Assembly: GCA_004335835.1 (NCBI GenBank)
Contig: RWJK01001520.1
Span: 4,194-68,193, forward strand
Origin: Scenedesmus sp. ARA3
Taxonomy: Eukaryota; Chlorophyta; Chlorophyceae; Sphaeropleales; Scenedesmaceae
Length of the DNA stretch: 64,000 nucleotides
Direction of reading: 5' to 3'
Shown in pieces: positions 10,656 to 24,500 of the stretch. Every line of letters begins with the position of its first letter. Positions within the stretch are counted from its first letter, which is position 1. A program made the position numbers and the translations under genes. The notes below the pieces were generated by a model. That model did no database searches. It was not told the origin of the DNA and saw only the letters and a list, made by a program, of their open reading frames with translations.

Positions 10656-12461
10656 ATGACAAACACACACTCACTCAACGCACACACTCCACATTCACAC
10701 TGTTTGTTGCAAGCTCATCCTGGGTGGTACATGCTGCACGGCTGCCAGCAGGTTTTTCAGGCGATCTTGGATGTGCTGGGTGCATGCAGCCTCGTTGACA
10801 GCTGCTGCTTGTGTTGGCGCAGGGGCCATCCCCACGCCTTGCACATTACATGTGGAGCGCCTACATGCGTTTGTATGCATGGTTTGTGATGTGTGGATGT
10901 GTGTCGGAACTCCACCCTGCACACATCATTGAGCATGGATGCGGCTTCAGCGTTATGCTGGGGGCACAGCAAGGTGTTCATTTGACAGCACAGCAGCAGC
11001 TGGGTTGTGTGGACAAGGGCGCCGCTGTTAGGATACACAGCACCCCTGTATGCAGTGCCGGCTGTGAGCCGCATGGGCATGTGTTATGTCATATGTTCTT
11101 TATTTGTTTACGTAGGCTATTTGTGTAGGTAGGATACACCATCATAGGTTGTTACGTAGGCTATATATGTATCACGATATACAAAAACGTCATGTTTGTG
11201 CTACGTACTGGTTGAACTGGCCTGGCACAGGTGTGTGTCCCTAGCCATCACCTGCACTGCCAAAGTTGAGCCGAGGAATGCAGCAGCCAGGCACAATGCA
11301 TCTTAGCTTGACCTGCCAGCACTCTACTTTGTGCGTGAGCTCATGCCACGCAAGCAACCACTTGCACCGGATGCGTCTCAGCGACACATGCATGTGGTCG
11401 ATGCATGGCCGGTTGCAGCCGTGTGAGCAGCAAGAGGATGATGGAGGGGCATGCTCCTGCCATCCTCACGCAATGGCGTGGTACCACCTGACGCTGGTGT
11501 TCGCAGCAGCAGCTGCATCACCTGCTGCTGCCCTGACAGCTTGTGTCTGTCTGTGCTGGGTAGGGCTGCTTGGCACTGGTGTTGTGTGGCGCTGCTGGTA
11601 CCATGTACGGCAACAGCAGCAACTGTGCATGGCTGTGGCCCTGCAGAGTGCCCTGCTCGCAGCGTGTGTGTACGAATGGACCGGCATGTTGCTTGTCTCA
11701 GTAGCAGTGGGCCTCACTACTAGTAGTACTGCATGTGCTGCATTGCTATGCACCTTAGGGTGCGGCTGGGAGCGTTAGATGTCCAGGCGCAGAGTTTGCA
11801 GCTTTCGCTGCGGGCGTTGCACTTAATGCTCTTCTTCGCGTGCCACCACGTGGTTGCTAGCTGGGAGCTTGAGTGCTTGGTTACGTCGGGGAGAGTCATT
11901 CTTGGTCGCCTAGGCAGCCTGTGACTTCACGGCAGCAGGGGTATACGTGGGCATATCTATCAGTCACAACGGTTTGCTGAGCTCCTGTTGGCTGGCCCTT
12001 GCAGCCCCCCTGCCCTGTACTGTTGCAGCAGGTGTGTAGGGCATGGGCGTGCACTGGGTACTGAGTTACGAGTGCTTCTTGCGGTATGTCTGCTGAGCAC
12101 CGCTGCTGATGATCACAGTGCGAGGGGAGGACGGCTTGCAATGCTGCATCAGCTGATGCAGCTTCACTGCACATGCTGTTACATGCATGGTGTGGTGCAC
12201 TGCCGTGCCCAGCAGCTGCTTACTACACAGTATGTAGGGCAGTGGCTGGAGCTACGGCACATGTTGTGGCAGCACATGTTGTGGCAACTTCAAGATGTCT
12301 GTCGTATGGGCATCAGTCGAACTGCGTGTTTGCTCCCTTTTGAGGATGGGTATGCTGTGTTGCTTGGGCTTCGTATTCTTGGGATGGAAACATTTGGATT
12401 GATGCGGGCGCGATACATGCTTGTGTACTGTACTTTGAGACGTATGGCCACCAAACTGTAA
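10656..12461 (+). CDS. Candidate multi-exon coding region, unidentified
   Basis: Several + strand stretches look protein-like: about 10695-10820 (HPGWYMLHGCQQVFQAI), 10811-11040 (YMWSAYMRLYAWFVMCGC), 11466-11778 (two hydrophobic segments, ending in TAG) and 11988-12461 (LLGLRILGMETFGLMRARYM, ending in TAA). They are Leu-, Cys- and aromatic-rich and could belong to a membrane protein. I could not establish exon joins or a start, and no family is recognised. They may instead be fortuitous ORFs in TGC-rich DNA. Confidence 0.2.
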
Positions 12462-12622
12462 CAGTGGCAACCACACAGAGGTCCAGCTTCTCGCTGCTAG
12501 TAGCAGAGCAGCAAGACCGGTTTTAATTGTCTCCAACAAAGAGATCACTGCGAGCAGGCAGCGCCTGGAGGCTGCACCGCCGAGCATCTGAGGATGGTTG
12601 ATCACACCGTGACGATTACGTG

Positions 12623-12627
12623 TTACA
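12623..12627 (-). terminator. TGTAA polyadenylation signal, membrane-protein gene
   Basis: TTACA on the + strand (TGTAA on the minus strand) lies 134 nt beyond the stop codon of the 12761-14680 gene. Confidence 0.4.
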
Positions 12628-12760
12628 TCTGACAACATCAAAAGTTGTCACGCATAACACTGCTGTTTGCGCTCATGCTGATGTGGTGCACCTCCTCTCA
12701 CGGCAGCACTTCTCATAAGCAGCACTCCCGTGCACAAATCCTAATCCTCAGGTGACAGTG

Positions 12761-14680
12761 TCACCGAGAGAAGTGCGCCACCAGCAGAGACGCTAGCCCC
12801 ACAAGCACTGCCGCGCCCGCACCATACACCGCCCCAGACAGCAGCCAGCGGCGCTTCAAGCCTCGCAGCAGCTGCTGCGCTGCGCTGCTTGTGAGGCTGT
12901 AGGTGTCTATGATGCCTGCCCAGGGACCCAGCGTGCCCAACTGCAGCTGCTTGTGCTGCACGTAGCGCCAGCGGTGCTGCGTCTGCGTGAAAAACATAGG
13001 TGTGCCAATGGTCGTCAGGAAAGGCAGGCAAGAGAGTGAAAGTGCTGTTTAGTATGGCAGTGGTGCTGCACAAACAGATGTGCTGTAGATGCTGGCGTGA
13101 GTTCCGTTACTCTGCAGGATAGATTGTGTCTGGCGTGGTGCGTGCAGCTGAACCTTACCTCAAAAATTGGTTGGGAGGCAGCAGCAGCAAGAGAGGCTGC
13201 AGCTCACGGCAGTCATGCCGCTGCACACGTTACCCAACATATTTCAAATTCAATTAAAAACAGTTCAAATATCTCGATCCCTGAGCCAGGTCTCACCTCT
13301 GTGAACAGCACAGCAGCCAGGGGCAGGCACTGGCCCAGCAGCAGGTACTGACCAGCCACAGCAGCCGCCGGCAGCAGCAGCTGCTGCTGCGTGCTGAGCT
13401 GCAGCCACAGGAAGGCGCAGGCCTCAAACAGCAGCAGCGGCAGGCAGCTGGCCAGCCGCACCTGCAGTAGAACAAACCCGGCACACACATCCAAACAAAT
13501 GTACAGCGCTGCATGCTCAGGGGAGAGAAGTGGGCCAGTGTATGGTGTATTGAGCGACTGGCGTTGCTGCGGTCGAGCTGTGCCAGGCGCTGTTGCAGCT
13601 GGCACAACAACGGACAGCATGCAGATCCTGTCATGAAAAGAGAAATTCAAACACGTTTGTGATTATCTATGTATGTGATCTGCACATCTGAAACGAGCAG
13701 CGCTCGTTTGCGTGCGAAGGAAAGGGCCCTGTGGCAGCTATAGCTACCTGGTCAAACAGCAGCAGGTAGCCCCGGGACACAAAAGCTGTGAAGGGCGTCT
13801 GCTGCTGCAGCAGCTCCCGTGGCCTCATTATGCTGAGCCACCAGAAGGTGACAAACACGCAGGCGACCTCCAACAGAACACTGGCTTGCTCGTGCCGCGC
13901 AGCAAACCAGCTGGGTTTGAGGAAGGCGGCGGCTGTTGCAGCGATGAAGCTGGCAGTGAGGGCTGCCATCAGCACCGCCACTGACAGTGCACGCCACCTG
14001 TATGGGTTGGCGAGGTGCAGGGAGGCAAGCAGGCAGGCAGTGGGAGGACAGGGAGGCAGGGTTGTGGGAGATTGGAGAAGGTGTGAAGCCGCTTCACACC
14101 CCTGCGGCAGGGTGGTCGTTGCAAGCAGTTTGAAGCAGCATGTGCAGGCAGTGTAGGGCGGATGGTAACAGAATGGGCGTTGCACAGACACTATGCACAG
14201 GAGGCCTCTGCCGCATTGTCATCGGCAGAATAGGGCCAGAGCAGCAGCAGTTGCGCCGCCAGGGATGCACGTGGCGATGCCTGTATCAGCTGAGTTGGGC
14301 TCATACACCCGTGCTGCGGCACCCCATTGCCCGACACTCACGGCCATACATCGATGCTGTTGCAGCTTCTCGCACCTCAAGGAGTATTCTGCGCTGAGGA
14401 GCAGCAGCAGCTTAGCTAGTGCCACAAGTGAGGCACAGCAGGACAGCAGCAACCTGCACCGGGTGGCCGGTGCACGCAGCTGCCCAACATACTCCAGATA
14501 TCCCAGTTCGTACCTGCGTCGTGATTGTATACGCGAGCGTTAACGGTCGGACATGCCTGCTTGGGAGCGCTACAGCAGCTCCCGCTCCTCATCCCGGCAG
14601 CATGCCACACGTGCCTTACAACAGCGTGCTCGACGTGAAGAAACCTACCTGGAATTGCTGAAGATGAGCTGATGCCACAT
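12761..14680 (-). CDS. Multi-pass membrane protein, unknown family (268 aa)
   Basis: Five exons join in phase: 14649-14680 (ATG, MWHQLIFSNSR), 14376-14513, 13748-13997, 13297-13461 and 12761-12982 (TGA), totalling 807 nt. Hydrophobic segments appear in each of the last four exons, for example LLLSCCASLVALAKLLLLL, VAVLMAALTASFIAATAAAF, LLEVACVFVTFWWLSIM, GQYLLLGQCLPLAAVLF and a final AVYGAGAAVLVGLASLLV. This gives about six membrane spans with short loops. The C-terminal exon also carries a basic, soluble stretch (LLRGLKRRWLL) before the last span. There is no obvious signal peptide beyond the first span and no motif I recognise. The protein is probably an integral membrane protein of an unassigned algal or plant family. 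The exon structure is well supported; the function is unknown. Confidence 0.7.
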
Positions 14681-15858
14681 TCGCGTCGCGTTGAACTATT
14701 ACTGCAGAACTTCACGGTGCTGCTGCTGCTGCTGTTGGGCAATGCTGCAGGCACGTGTTGATGGTCTACAGCCGTTAGGCGATACGTACACTACTAATTG
14801 AATGCACCTCATCACTAAAGAAAGCATAGCAAAACCAGCACCACCTTTTCTCCGGTAGGCTGTTGTTTGCGGCAGGGTTCTCCAGTTCATGTTGCAATGA
14901 CACAACGCCGCTGAAGTTCAGCAGCATGCAGCAAAGCATCTGCAACTTCGCAAAAACAGCATCCTCTGCTCATGCAGCACTAAGCTGGATTCCCAATGCA
15001 GCGCAACTTATACAGAAACCTACCCACAGCACGCACCCAAAATCATGCCACATTGTGGCCCACACACAACACCACAACAGCCACTACAACTTGTGGCAGC
15101 AGCCATGGCAGCCTCTGCGGATCGGACAGGTGGACGCTGTATGCAGCACCACAAGCAGATCATATGTACAAGACCGTACAACTTTGCAAGCTCTCCATGC
15201 GTTAAGACAGATGCAGCATGCATATGCATCACACACTGACACACCCAATATGTGAACTTCAAGTTGCTGTCCCTTGCTCGCCCGCCCCTGTACAGCAACC
15301 TGCCACTCTAAGCAGCGATTGCTTGCAAGCAATGCATGCGCTGCCAACTATAATGCAGGATAACATGTGCTGTGCTCTCCACATATGTCTGCGGACACTG
15401 CTCTATACCTGCATTTCCACCGTTTGGTGCCGAATTTTCATGCACCACCATGCTGTGCACACGCGATGCCATTGGCACAGTATGGGCCACAACATTGACG
15501 CTTAAAGCCAGACTGTGCGATGCAAACTGCCGTTGATCTTGTCGTGTCAGGTCAACATGGCTTCCTGATGATGGTCAGCAAGCATGACTCTTTAACCGGT
15601 CTGCTGACTGGGCTGACAATTGAACTGACAACCGCACAGCACCCGGTTTTCCCCATAATGTTGCAGCCACACACACACATCAACTCTGAGATTGCCCACA
15701 GACTTGCACTGTCAGGCTTCCTGTTGATGCACCCCACACCCACAACAAGCCTGTGCAGAGGACCACCACCACAGCAATACACCACACAACTACACTGTTA
15801 CAACTGTTCAGGTGCATGCACATCGCAGCAATGGAGGTGTTGGTCAAATGCAAACACA
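14681..15858. other. Intergenic, no supported gene
   Basis: This stretch lies between the 5' end of the membrane-protein gene and the 3' end of the CDCA7-like gene, so it holds a promoter for the former and a terminator for the latter. It has frequent CA/ACAC motifs and short ORFs of no recognisable kind on both strands. Confidence 0.5.
15798..15802 (-). terminator. TGTAA polyadenylation signal, CDCA7-like gene
   Basis: TTACA on the + strand (TGTAA on the coding strand) is 57 nt past the stop codon of the long minus-strand gene, at a distance typical of chlorophycean transcripts. Confidence 0.5.
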
Positions 15859-16091
15859 CTACTGCTGGCTGGGCAGGGTCATGTACTTCACTGTTGCCTG
15901 GGAGTCAGCCGGCAGGCACAGCGACGCAGCAGGCTCGGCAGCAGCAAGCGCACCTGCAGAAGCGGCAGTGGGGCTTGCTGCTGCCGCTGCTGCTGCAGCA
16001 GCAGGTGCGCTGTTGCCGGGCACTGCCTCAACGCGTTGCTGCCTGGCTTGAATCTCGGCCAGCACAGACCTGCCACCGCCACCGCCTACTG

Positions 16092-16125
<34 letters not shown>

Positions 16126-18450
16126 GCCAGATCCTTGCTGCTGCTGATTCTTTGGATAGCGCCTGAGTGACTCCTGTTGAGCTGACCTGTACATACGCAG
16201 CTCTGTCCTCCACCAGCCAGCAGGCGCAACAGCAGCAGCCACCACTGCAGGTACACGCGCTGCATCTGCATCTGCACTGCCACCCTCGCCGCCAACAGCC
16301 TGGCTCTGCTGCTGAGTTCCACCTCCCTGTTGCCCCGCTGCTGCTGCTGCTGCTGTTTGTGTGTCACTTGTCAATCCCGAACTGCTGGCGCCGCCGCCGC
16401 TGCTGCTCTTGCTATTACCGCTGTGCTGCTGCAGCACTTGAGGATCCAGGAACAGCTCTGATGTGCCACTGCAGCGGAAGTTCCTGCCGCACTCCAGGCC
16501 CTGGTGTATCAGGTGATGCAGGTCAGACACACCAGCCAAGCTGCCTGCCTGCAGCTGCCCTGCTGCCAGCAGGTCGCGGGCCCTGCATGCAGCACATGCG
16601 GCATAGCGGCATGACGAGAAGAAACACAGTAGCATGGGAATAAGCGTCAATGCACATCAGCCAGCTGGCGGCCAGCATCCCGCTAGCCGCCAGGCAATCA
16701 CCGCGCAAGGTGCAAGCAAGTGGCTGTAATGATCATGCATGGGACCTTTGGCGGCATCGCAAGGCCCAAGATCCAGAAGGTTTCAACTGCCATGTCTACA
16801 TGCATCAGCCAGTCCACATGCCGGCATCCAACCGCACCAAGCCACTCGGCCCATTGCAGCAAACAGCGCCGCTGTGCCACTCAGCGCTGTTGACGAAGTA
16901 TCTGCAATTGCAAGTAAGCATGCTGACCACAATCAATTGAAGTGGCCGTCGAAACCATTTAGCGTATCAGGCAGGAAGTGTGCCACTCACCGCTCCGCGC
17001 ACCGCTCCTTCAGCACAACAACAATGCTGAGCTCCTGGTAAGTAGCCGTGCTGTAGATGCTGAGGATGAGCAGGTAGCTCAGCTCATCAGATTTGGTGCG
17101 CCGGCAGCGCACCACCTGACCCAGCAACGACGTCAGCGCGTCCGGCGGCGGCAGCTGCCGCTGCTCCCGCTGCTGCTGCTGCTGCTGCTGTCGCTGCCGC
17201 TGCGGCTGCTGCAAATGTGACTCCAGCTGCTGCTGCTCCCGCTGCTGCTGCGGCTGCTGCAGCTGAGACTCCTGCTGCTGCTGCTGCTGGTGCTGCTGCT
17301 GCTGCTGCTGCTGCCGTCGCTTCTTCTGGCTGCTGGCGCGAGATATGCTGCTGGTTGCCTCATCATCATCGGCGCTGGCAGCAGACGCAGCAGCAGGTGC
17401 TGCAGGCATCCTCTCTCTTGCTTGTGCTGCCACTGCTGCGGCGCACGTGGCAGCCGCACCAGCTGCATGCCCTGTTGCTGCTTCTGCTGCTGCACCTCGC
17501 TGTCCCTGCATCTGCTGCTGCTGCTGAGTCGGCTGCTGCGAGGCCATGTCCACAATGCAGCTGGCAGCCCGCCCCCCACCCTGAGAAAACACCTGACTAT
17601 CTGCTGGCACCACCACCCGCCTGCGCTTCTGCTGCTGCACATCATCAGAGCCTCCTTGCTGCTGCTGCTGTCCTTGGAGTGCTGCAGTGTGTGGAACAGC
17701 AACGCTAGCTGCTTGGCTGCTGCATGGGGCAGCAGCAGGTGCTGGCCTGCCTTGCTGCCGCTGCTGCTGCTGCTGCTGCTGCTGTTGAGGAGACGTCCTG
17801 TGCTGCTTCTGCTGCTGCTGCTGCTGCATTGGCGGCCCGCCTACTGCTGACGCAGCCGGCTGTCTTGCTGGCTGACGCTGCTGCTGCATTGGTCGTACAG
17901 GAGGGGGCATCGCCACATGGTCTGGCAGCTTCCACTGCTGCTGCCAGTGCTGCGGCAGCGGCAGCAGCAGCTGCTTGTACAGGTGCAGCAGCGGCCGTGC
18001 GCTGCCGCCAGCGTGCAGCAGCAGCTGGTGCAAGCAGGGCATAGCGCGCAGCAGCTGCTGCTGTGCGGTGCCCTGCTGGTGTGCCAGCTGGCAGCAGTAG
18101 CCTAGGCATGCATTTGCAAAAGTCCAGCAGTAGTCAGCCGGCCGTGTCAGGCCCCTGATGCTTATTGCAGCTGCACTGGCAGCAGCAGCAGCACCAGCAG
18201 CAGCAGTGCCTCCTGCGGCTGGTGCGCGCGGCCCTCCATTGCTGCTGCTGCCATGCGCTGCAGGTGCCGCTGTTGCTGCTGCTGCTGTCATTGCTAGCCA
18301 GGTGTTGAGCTGCGGTGGCACCTCTGCAAGCGGCCCTGTTAGCTGGAACAACGCATTGACTGCTGCATTTGTATCTGCAGGCTGCAGCGGCAGCAGCAAC
18401 GGCTGCAACAGCATCTGCGCCGCAGATTCTCCTGCTTCTGCGCTTGAAGG

Positions 18451-18548
<98 letters not shown>

Positions 18549-21500
18549 TGACGGCTGCTTCAGCTGCTGCTGTGTCGGCTCCTGTTGCAGCAGCTACGCT
18601 GGAGAGGCTAGCTTGCAGGCTGGCCTTGAGCAGCAGCAGCATCAGCTGCTGCAGCTGGCCTTGCGACAGCGACGACATTGTGCGCAAGGGGCCAGATCTG
18701 CATGCAGCAGAGCATGCCCAATGTGGGGTGAGAACTGATGCTACTGTGGTTATCTGAGCACTCACTGGCCTTTCACAGCACTGGGCACATGCAGGCATGT
18801 TGAGTGCCCGGGACAGGCAACACACATCCACACACTAGGCTGCATATCTGCATGTGACAGCGCCGCAGGTCCTCCACGAGACAGCATCGCTCTTTGCCAG
18901 AGCCAGATACACCCGCTAACCCCAGTCACATCAAGAGAGGTGCAAACACTAACACACATACACGCCAATTCACACAGCAAAAGCTGCCGAGACAGCAGCC
19001 TCACCTGAACCTGATTGCACTGCTGCCAGCCTCGCCCGCTGCCCCTGCCTGCTCCACCTGCGGCAGCAGCACCTGCCCGCCCGGTCCATTCAGCAGCACC
19101 TGCAGCAGCAGCAGCACCTGCCGCTGCACGGCCTGGCAGCTGCTGCTGCTTGTGAGCTGCTTTGCGAGAGGCCTAGCCAAGCACGGCAGCAGCAGCTGCA
19201 AGTGCTGCTGCTGCTGCTGCTGCTGCTGCAGGGGAGGCTGCTGGAAGATGCAGCGGATCAGGTGCAGGGCGTTGACTGCTCTCGTGTGTGCTGCTGGTGT
19301 GCCCTTGTCACTGCTGGCCTCAAGCACTAGCCGCAGGTGTGTGCTCAGCAGCATGTGCAGCAGCCCAGGAGAGCAGTAACCCTCCGGCAATGCAGCTGCT
19401 GCTGCTGCTTCAGCAGATGGTGCTGCTGCCGAGCTGCTATCCCCTGCTGCTGCTGGTGCTGTGTTGATGCCACTGCAGTTAGTGATGGCTTTCGCCACAA
19501 ACTCCATAAGCATCAGCTCATGTGGTGGTAGTGTATCCTCAGCCGACGGCGCTGCCAGCAGCACTGCCAGCAGCTCACTCAAGCATGGCAGCGACAGAGC
19601 AGCAGCAGCCCCTGTGCCCTGGCGCTGCTGCTGCTGCTGTTGCTGTTGCTGAGGTGCCCTGCCCCACACTTGTGCTAGCGTTGTGCTGCTGCTGCTGCTG
19701 GTAGTTGCAGCAGCGGGCCAATGTGCAGTGTTGATGCCATCTAGCAAGCAGCCTTGGCCGGCAAGTGTGACCAGCAGAGTGAGGTAGGCTTGCAGATCAA
19801 CCAGCGCACTGCCCTGCATGTGGGAAAACGCGCACAAAACGTGTTGTGGAATGTGCGTGTGCATTGTGTGTGTTTGCAGTCGCCACAGTCCAGGCGGAGA
19901 GTCGTGCCTAGACAATGTAGGCAGGTGTTGGTGATTTAGCAGGCAGATGCCACGATAGCAGACATAACCACACTTCAGCACAAATGCAGAGCCCTCGCCC
20001 TTCGCCCACCCACGCTGCACATACACACACAGCAACCCAATGGTGGTAGAGTGAAGGCGCATGGGGTGTCCTCATCGACACACACATCCCCTCCCTCAAC
20101 TCACGCAGGTGATAAATCCTGACACGCCATGCATAGCTCTTCATTACATCATTTCAATCATTAATTCACAGCAACCCACCTCCAGCAGCAGCTGAGCCTC
20201 CTGCACCTCCATACTAGCCACAGGGCCCCCTGCGCTGCTGCTGTTGGTCATGCCGCTGCCCCCTGCCAGCCCACACACTGCTACAACCCCCGCCTTAATC
20301 CAGCTGCCTGCTACAGCCAGCAGCTCTGTCAGTGCCTTCCGCAGATCATTTATAACTGCTGCTGGTAATGCAGCCGCCGGCGCGCCACGCTGCTGCTGCT
20401 GCTGCTGGTAGCCTCCTCGCCATCCTGCTGCTGCTGCTGCTGCTGGTTGTTGTTGCCCTGCGAGCCCGTTGCATCTGTTGAGGGCGGCTGCTGTCACTTC
20501 AACCAGCGCCAGCAGCCCCGGCATGCAGCCGCGCTGCCATTTCAGCGCTGCGTGCGGCTGCGGCTGGGACTCAAGGTAACCCTGGCGGGTGCGCAGCACC
20601 TGCACAGCAGCAGCAGCAGCAGCAGCTGTGACTGGTGACTGGTGACTGTACATGCAGGGTCGGCATCAGTAGCAATTTTGTGTGCCGCCCAGCGAGCAAC
20701 ACCTGCTGTGCCACTGGAGGACCGCGGGTAGGCGCAAACCTCACACGACATACCTCAGGTATGAAACCTGCATTGGTAGCTGACACAACAGATCCAGATC
20801 CATGCACCAACACATCTGCGATCCAATACAGCGCCTGCCAGCTACCCGCACACTTGCTGCGTCACACACACAACCGGACCCACCTTGCACAAGCCACTCA
20901 GCATGTCAGCCAGCCTGGCAGGCCCTGAGGGAACCTGCCCAGCCAGCACACACCCCACCCGCACCAGCAGCGCACCCCGCAACTGCCCAGCCACATCACC
21001 CTCCAGCTGCTGCTGCACAGCATCCAGCCACTGCAGATCAAGCAGATCTGCAGTAGCAGGGTGCATTGCCAGTAGACAGCTCAGCTGCAGCGCAGCGCGC
21101 CTAAACTGACGGTACGGCAAGTCAAACAGTGTGCGGATCCACAGCTGTAGCAGCCACTCTGCAGGCATGCAGCGCAGTGGCGCAGCGCTAGCACTTGATG
21201 GTGCGCTGTAGCGCTGCGCGCCTGCTGCTGCACCTGCTGCTAGCTGCCACTGCAGCAGCGAGGGCGCATGCCGGATCATTTCGCGAGCAGCACTCAATAC
21301 CATACAGCGTTGAATTGGGCAATCGTGGAACTCAAAGAAGTTCATCAAGCTGGCGGCTGGCGCCAGCAGCTGCGCCTCCAATGTTTGCCAAGTCACAGCG
21401 CCGGACTGCAGCTGCAGCGCATACACTGCTGCCAGCGCCTCCACCTTGCTCGCCCCGAGCTGCTGGCTGTGCTTGCGCAGGTGCTCCTGCTGCTGCAGGG

Positions 21501-24500
21501 CCTGCTGCTGCTCGGTTGCTGCTGCTGCAGGGCCTGCGCCGAGTGATTTGCCTAGCCACCCCTGCTGCTGCGGCTGCCACAAGATCGGCCGCTGCTGCTG
21601 CTGCTGCTGCTGCTGGATGTTAGGCACCTGCTGCAGCTGATCTGCTGCTGCTGCTGGCGGCTGCAGTTGGGGCGTCAGTGTCTCCCTGACCCAGTTTTGC
21701 CGCTGGCAGTAGTCAGCAGCAACAAGCTGCTCCAGGTGCAGCAGTACATGCTGCTGTACAGCCTGCTGCACCTGCTGCACCTCTGCAAGCCGATCTGCTG
21801 CTGGCAGCTGGCTATACAGCACCTGCTGCAACATGTGCAGCTGCACATTGCCATTGTGCTGCTGCTGCTGCTGCCAGTGCGGCTGCTGCTGCTGCTGCTG
21901 TTCAAAGAGCTGGCGCAGCTGCTGGGCGTCCTGCACTGGCCAGTCTGCGTATTGCAAGTCTGGCGCTGCCTGCCGGATGAGTGCTGTGATGGCTTTGAGT
22001 GCATTCTCGCGAGCCTGCAAGGCAGCAGGCACAGGAGAAGCATGCGGCCAGACACAACATGGGTTGACATGAAGCACTTGATAGGCAGCTCAATCAAGCC
22101 CTTGCACAGCGCACAACCACAAACCAACCCCTACAGCACAACATTCCAGGACTCCAGCTCTAATTGTTATCTCTCACCTTGGCTGTCCAGTGCACCTCAG
22201 GGTCAAGCAGTGCCCCCGGCCGGCAGGCAGCACACGACCCAACACAACCCCTACAGCACACCAATTGCAAACTGTTATGTCTTAGCTGTTGTGCGCCTTA
22301 CCTTTGCTGTCCAGTCCACATCAGGGTCAAGCAGCTGCTGCAGCTGCCTGTAGCACGCGACCCAACACCCCCCCTACAGCACACCATTTGCAAACTGTAA
22401 TGTCTCAGCTGTTGTGTACCTCACCTTGGCTGTCCAGTCACCTCAGGTAAGGCAGGGCCCGCAGGTGCAGGCAGCACACACCACAAACAACCCCTACAGC
22501 ACAACATTCTACAACATTCCAGAACTCCAGCTGTCATTGTTATCTCTATTCTGTCTCCGCTGTAGTGTCTCACCTTGGCTGTCCAGTCCACCTCAGGGTC
22601 AAGCAGCGCCCCCGGCTGCAGGCAGCACTCGACCCAACACAACCCCTACAGCGCAACATCTGTTGTGTCTCCGCTGTCGTGTCTCACCTTGGCTGTCCAG
22701 TCCACCTCAGTATTCAGCAGCTGTCCCAGCTGCAGCCAGCACACAACCCGACGCAACCCCTACAGCACAACATTCCATACTCCAGCTGTTGTGTCTCACG
22801 GTCTCACCTTGGCTGTCCGGTCCACCTCCGCGGCACGCAGCGCCCCCAGCTGCATGCGACAAACACAACCCTACAGCAAAACAATTCATAACCAATATGA
22901 CCAGCTGTTGTGTGCCTTACCTTGGCTGTCCAGTGCACCTGAGGGTCGAGCAGTGCCCCCGGCCGGCAGGCAGCACACGACAGAATACCACGCCTACAGC
23001 ACACCATTCCAGGACTCCAGCTGTAATGGTTGTTTTTCACCTTGGCTGTCCAGTGCATCTGAGGGTCGAGCAGTGCCCCCGGCCGGCAGGCAGCACACGA
23101 CAGAATACCACCCCTACAGCACACCAATCCAGGACTCCAGCTGCAATTGTCATCTCTCACCTTGGCTGTCCAGTGCACCTCAGGGTCAAGCAATGCCCCC
23201 AGGCGCAGGCAGCACACGAACAAATACAACCCCTTCAGCACACCATTTGCAAACTGTTATGTCTCAGCTGTTGTGTGCCTTACCTTGGCTGTCCAGTCCA
23301 CCTCAGGGTCAAGCAGCTGCCCCAGCTGCAGCCAGCACACAACCACAAACAACCACTACAGCACACCATCCTTTGGAGGCTGAACTCTAGCTGTTGCGTC
23401 TCACCTTCACTGTCCAGTCCACCTCAGGGTCAAGCAGCGCACCCAGCTGCGCCCCCTGCAGCAGCGCGGCCGCAACGCACCGCGGCAGCCGCCGAGCCTT
23501 GGCCGCCAGCAGCAGCAGCAGCTGCTGCAGCGCCTTGCAGTCTGCTGCTGCCAGCGCTTGCAGCTGCGTCTGCCGCTGCTCGCGCTCCAGCTTCTGCTGC
23601 TGCTCCTGCAGCTGCCGGCTGGCACGTGCTGCTGCCAGGTCGTGCGCGGCGGCTGGCTGTGGCGGGCTGTGGGCGGCTGGCCAGCGAATGGGCCCCACAG
23701 AGATGGGCTGCAGTTGCAGTTGCACACATGACAAACACTGTGTCCAGTTCATGTGGTTTTATGAATGTTAATGATTGTTGTGGGACAAGGGAGCTTCAGA
23801 AGAAGCACGCTGGAGGGCGGCTGACCACCAACAAACATGGACGCAGTAGAAACGCAACGGCTAGTAGTCTAAATCAAAGGGAAGGTCATCTGCTGCCGGT
23901 TGAGGGTGCACAAGAATCTGTTGATGATGACGTTGATGCGCTATCGCTGCACTCATGTGTGGCATACACAGTGTGATGCACAGGCATTTGCAAGAGCACT
24001 CATCAAGGTTGATCCAGTTGATCCAGGTTGGCATAACTGTCGTTCAACACACGGCCTCACCCCCAGCAAGTCTTCAGGCGTGCGGAGCCAGCGCTGCAGT
24101 GCCTTCATCTCAGCAGATAGCTGCCCCACCAGACCCAGCAGGCTTTGCACAAGCTCCAGCATGCATTCCTGCGCGTTGCCAACAGCGGAAAGCGCCTCAT
24201 GCGCTGCCTGCTGCACTGCTGCTGCTGCTGTGGCTGCTGCAGGGGCCTGGCCGGTGTGTGGATGTGCAGTGTGCTGCTGAGCATGCGCTGCTGCTGCTGC
24301 TGCTGCCAGGGCCTCTTCTGGGCTGGCTCGCTGTGCCAGTGTGTCTAGCAGCTTGATGTGGGCAAGCAGCAGCATCGACCTGCAGCAGCAGCAGCAGCAG
24401 CAGCCAGCAGGACGGCACAGGTGCTGGTGTGAGGTGCAGAGCAAGCATGGGTGGCATCGAGCAGCACCAAAGCGCTCATCAGTATGCAGGCATACGCCAA

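Noticed and set aside
22171..23460. CRISPR-like array
   Set aside because: The units are 121 bp, the repeats contain exon edges and splice donors, and the context is a eukaryotic intron.
22414..23976. A 520-codon + strand ORF through the 121-bp array
   Set aside because: The array units lack stops in several frames, so long ORFs arise by chance. The minus strand carries the phased CDCA7-like gene, and the + ORF has no domain or splice support.
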